A stretch of 64,000 nucleotides of DNA from JAAELZ01 sp965237485 (GTDB lineage: Bacteria > Pseudomonadota > Gammaproteobacteria > Arenicellales > Poriferihabitantaceae). The stretch is taken from contig CBDEFQ010000004.1 in the NCBI GenBank assembly GCA_965237485.1, forward strand, positions 1-64,000, read 5' to 3'. The notes beneath the pieces are model-generated. The model saw nothing but the letters and a program-made list of their open reading frames with translations, ran no database searches and was not told the DNA's origin. The position numbers and the translations under genes were made by a program. This document shows positions 62,973-64,000 of this stretch, one piece after another (position 1 is the first letter of the stretch; the number at the start of each line of letters is the position of its first letter).

Positions 62973-64000
62973 AGTCTATTCCAATACAGGAATGATACCG
63001 AGAAGTTGATTGTCATTTCTGTTCAAAGATGTTTTTAAAGAGTTTAGTTTTTTCCTCATTGAGTTGTTTTGCCGCCTCATTATCAGTCATCTGATAAACG
63101 ATATCGTCAAGCATTGTAAACGAGATGTGAGTTTTAAGATATGACTGTGCATTGGTCAACGATTTGAGTTTTTCATAAGGCGTCATCATGTTTCGATATG
63201 GATAGGTTTTGACTTGTTTTCCTTTGTTGTTAGTGCTGACCTGTGGGAAGAAACAAGGTCGGTGATAATTCAAATAAGGGTTAAGAAAGTCGGTGGCAAA
63301 TTGATTAATATCAGGCGCATATTTTTGCGGGATATGCATGAAGCCAAGATGCTTGCGCACGATGGCCCCATTGTTGCACTCAACTAAGGCATTGTCGTTA
63401 CGGTGTCTAGCCCTGGATTTGGTCAACTCGATTAATAGCTTATTCAACAATCGCACCACCGATTGGTTAATGTATTCACTGCCATTATCGGCATGAAAGC
63501 CTTTAATCACAAAGGGGAATTGCTCTAGCATTTGAGTGAGAATAGGCATCAAGAATGGCTCTGATATTTTCTGTGTAGAAGACACGACTTCAAACGGGGT
63601 GATCTCATCAACGGCGTTGATATGATAGACCCCTTTAACCTTGTCCTTATCGCCCTGATGCACTGTATCTACACGGCTATAGCCAGGTTGACCTTCTGGC
63701 TGTGGCTTACGTCTTTGGCCGATAGAAGAAGGCTTGGAATGTGTCTTTTCAAAGTGACGGCGATTGTTCTGGTAGGGTTTAGACCGGCGTAAATTGTATA
63801 GATGAGAAACCGAGATACGTGCCAGGTTGGCATACTCAGTTTGCTCATAGACAACCAAGGCGCGCTCACAGAGTTTCTTAGTGGCATGGCCTGATAACGT
63901 ACCGTGGAGTTCATCCATCTCTGCTAGAAGCTTAATGTCTTGATTGCTATAGCGTCTAGCAAAGCCCCTTGTGGCACGATGTCGCCACTGGATTCTACCG
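62973..64000 (-). mobile_element. DDE-transposase IS, second copy, running off the right edge
   Basis: The end AGTCTATTCC at 62973 matches the right terminus of the element at 1517-4556, and similarity continues to the window edge. This copy is in the opposite orientation and has several coding differences, so it is not a very recent duplicate. Its left end and target duplication are outside the window. Confidence 0.85.
63013..64000 (-). CDS. DDE transposase, second copy (N terminus outside the window)
   Basis: The frame is open from the right edge to the stop at 63013 and covers about the last 328 residues of the 413-residue transposase at 3275-4516. Catalytic motifs RVDTVHQGD, FHADNGSEY and ALVECNNGAI are kept. 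Differences include Arg for Pro in LARISVSHL, Asn for His in RHRNDNALVE, Asp for Glu in YAPDINQ, Val for Ile in FFPQVST and Lys for Glu at the end. It may be active. Confidence 0.85.
   Translation of the reverse strand, partial: GRIQWRHRATRGFARRYSNQDIKLLAEMDELHGTLSGHATKKLCERALVVYEQTEYANLARISVSHLYNLRRSKPYQNNRRHFEKTHSKPSSIGQRRKPQPEGQPGYSRVDTVHQGDKDKVKGVYHINAVDEITPFEVVSSTQKISEPFLMPILTQMLEQFPFVIKGFHADNGSEYINQSVVRLLNKLLIELTKSRARHRNDNALVECNNGAIVRKHLGFMHIPQKYAPDINQFATDFLNPYLNYHRPCFFPQVSTNNKGKQVKTYPYRNMMTPYEKLKSLTNAQSYLKTHISFTMLDDIVYQMTDNEAAKQLNEEKTKLFKNIFEQK

Noticed and set aside
1..64000. CRISPR arrays, rRNA genes, prophage or integron features
   Set aside because: No regularly spaced repeat array, rRNA sequence, phage structural gene or attC-like series was seen. 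The tandem 34-bp repeats at 1517-1584 have no spacers and belong to an IS end.

Overview
The window looks like the chromosome of an uncultured marine-type gammaproteobacterium. Evidence is the gene order (comF next to a bioC-like gene, rnhA-dnaQ, recA-recX-alaS-lysC, dciA-secA, pilD-coaE), the LpxC outer-membrane gene, type IV pilus genes and a moderate G+C that looks like the mid-forties percent (judged by eye). soxXYZA and tusA-dsrE2 point to oxidation of reduced sulfur compounds. The many insertion sequences and gene remnants would fit a host-associated or recently bottlenecked lineage, but that is inference. No species can be named from the sequence alone.

Layout. 1-4561 is a pile of insertion sequences around one tRNA-Asn: an IS3-type copy running off the left edge, a head-on fragment of the same IS, and a DDE-transposase IS (1517-4556, 5-bp target duplication) whose left end was itself hit by a second IS3-type element (1585-3213, 3-bp duplication). 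4633-45944 is an almost unbroken housekeeping core: dcd, mrp, metG, a deoxynucleoside kinase, lpxC, dciA, secA, argJ, mutT, coaE, pilDCB, pilA, a RAYT, comF, a bioC-like gene, soxXYZA, a bepA-like protease, tusA-dsrE2, sucCD, an S9 peptidase, hflD, aroC, pntAB, dapE, a methyltransferase, rnhA, dnaQ, recA, recX, alaS and lysC. 45998-49998 is a broken IS21-type element with the second identical IS3-type copy inside istA. 50238-52577 holds a PhzF-like protein and an amidase. 52763-56482 is a gene graveyard around an IS1380-type element. 56610-62309 holds accessory genes: a SABATH-type methyltransferase, a DM13 protein, a TIGR02647-type small protein, a betaine-epimerase-like enolase-superfamily enzyme and chromate genes chrA and chrB. 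From 62973 a second, slightly diverged copy of the DDE IS runs off the right edge.

How the genes work together. SoxXA, SoxYZ and the cytoplasmic sulfur carriers TusA/DsrE2 outline thiosulfate or sulfane-sulfur handling, but soxB and soxCD are not here and dsrE2 carries a frameshift as read. PilD, PilC, PilB and PilA form a type IV pilus locus. ChrB and ChrA form a chromate-resistance pair. The epimerase-like enzyme and a dimethylglycine-dehydrogenase-like remnant hint at methylated-amine osmolyte use.

Most interesting signal. Two 163-bp foldback elements (8550-8712 and 38332-38494), plus a truncated third, share termini with the IS1380-type element at 52849-54545. They look like its MITEs. 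Within each full copy the two 19-bp terminal repeats match perfectly, yet the repeats differ between copies at four positions, each compensated on the opposite arm. This points to preservation of a long hairpin rather than of primary sequence.
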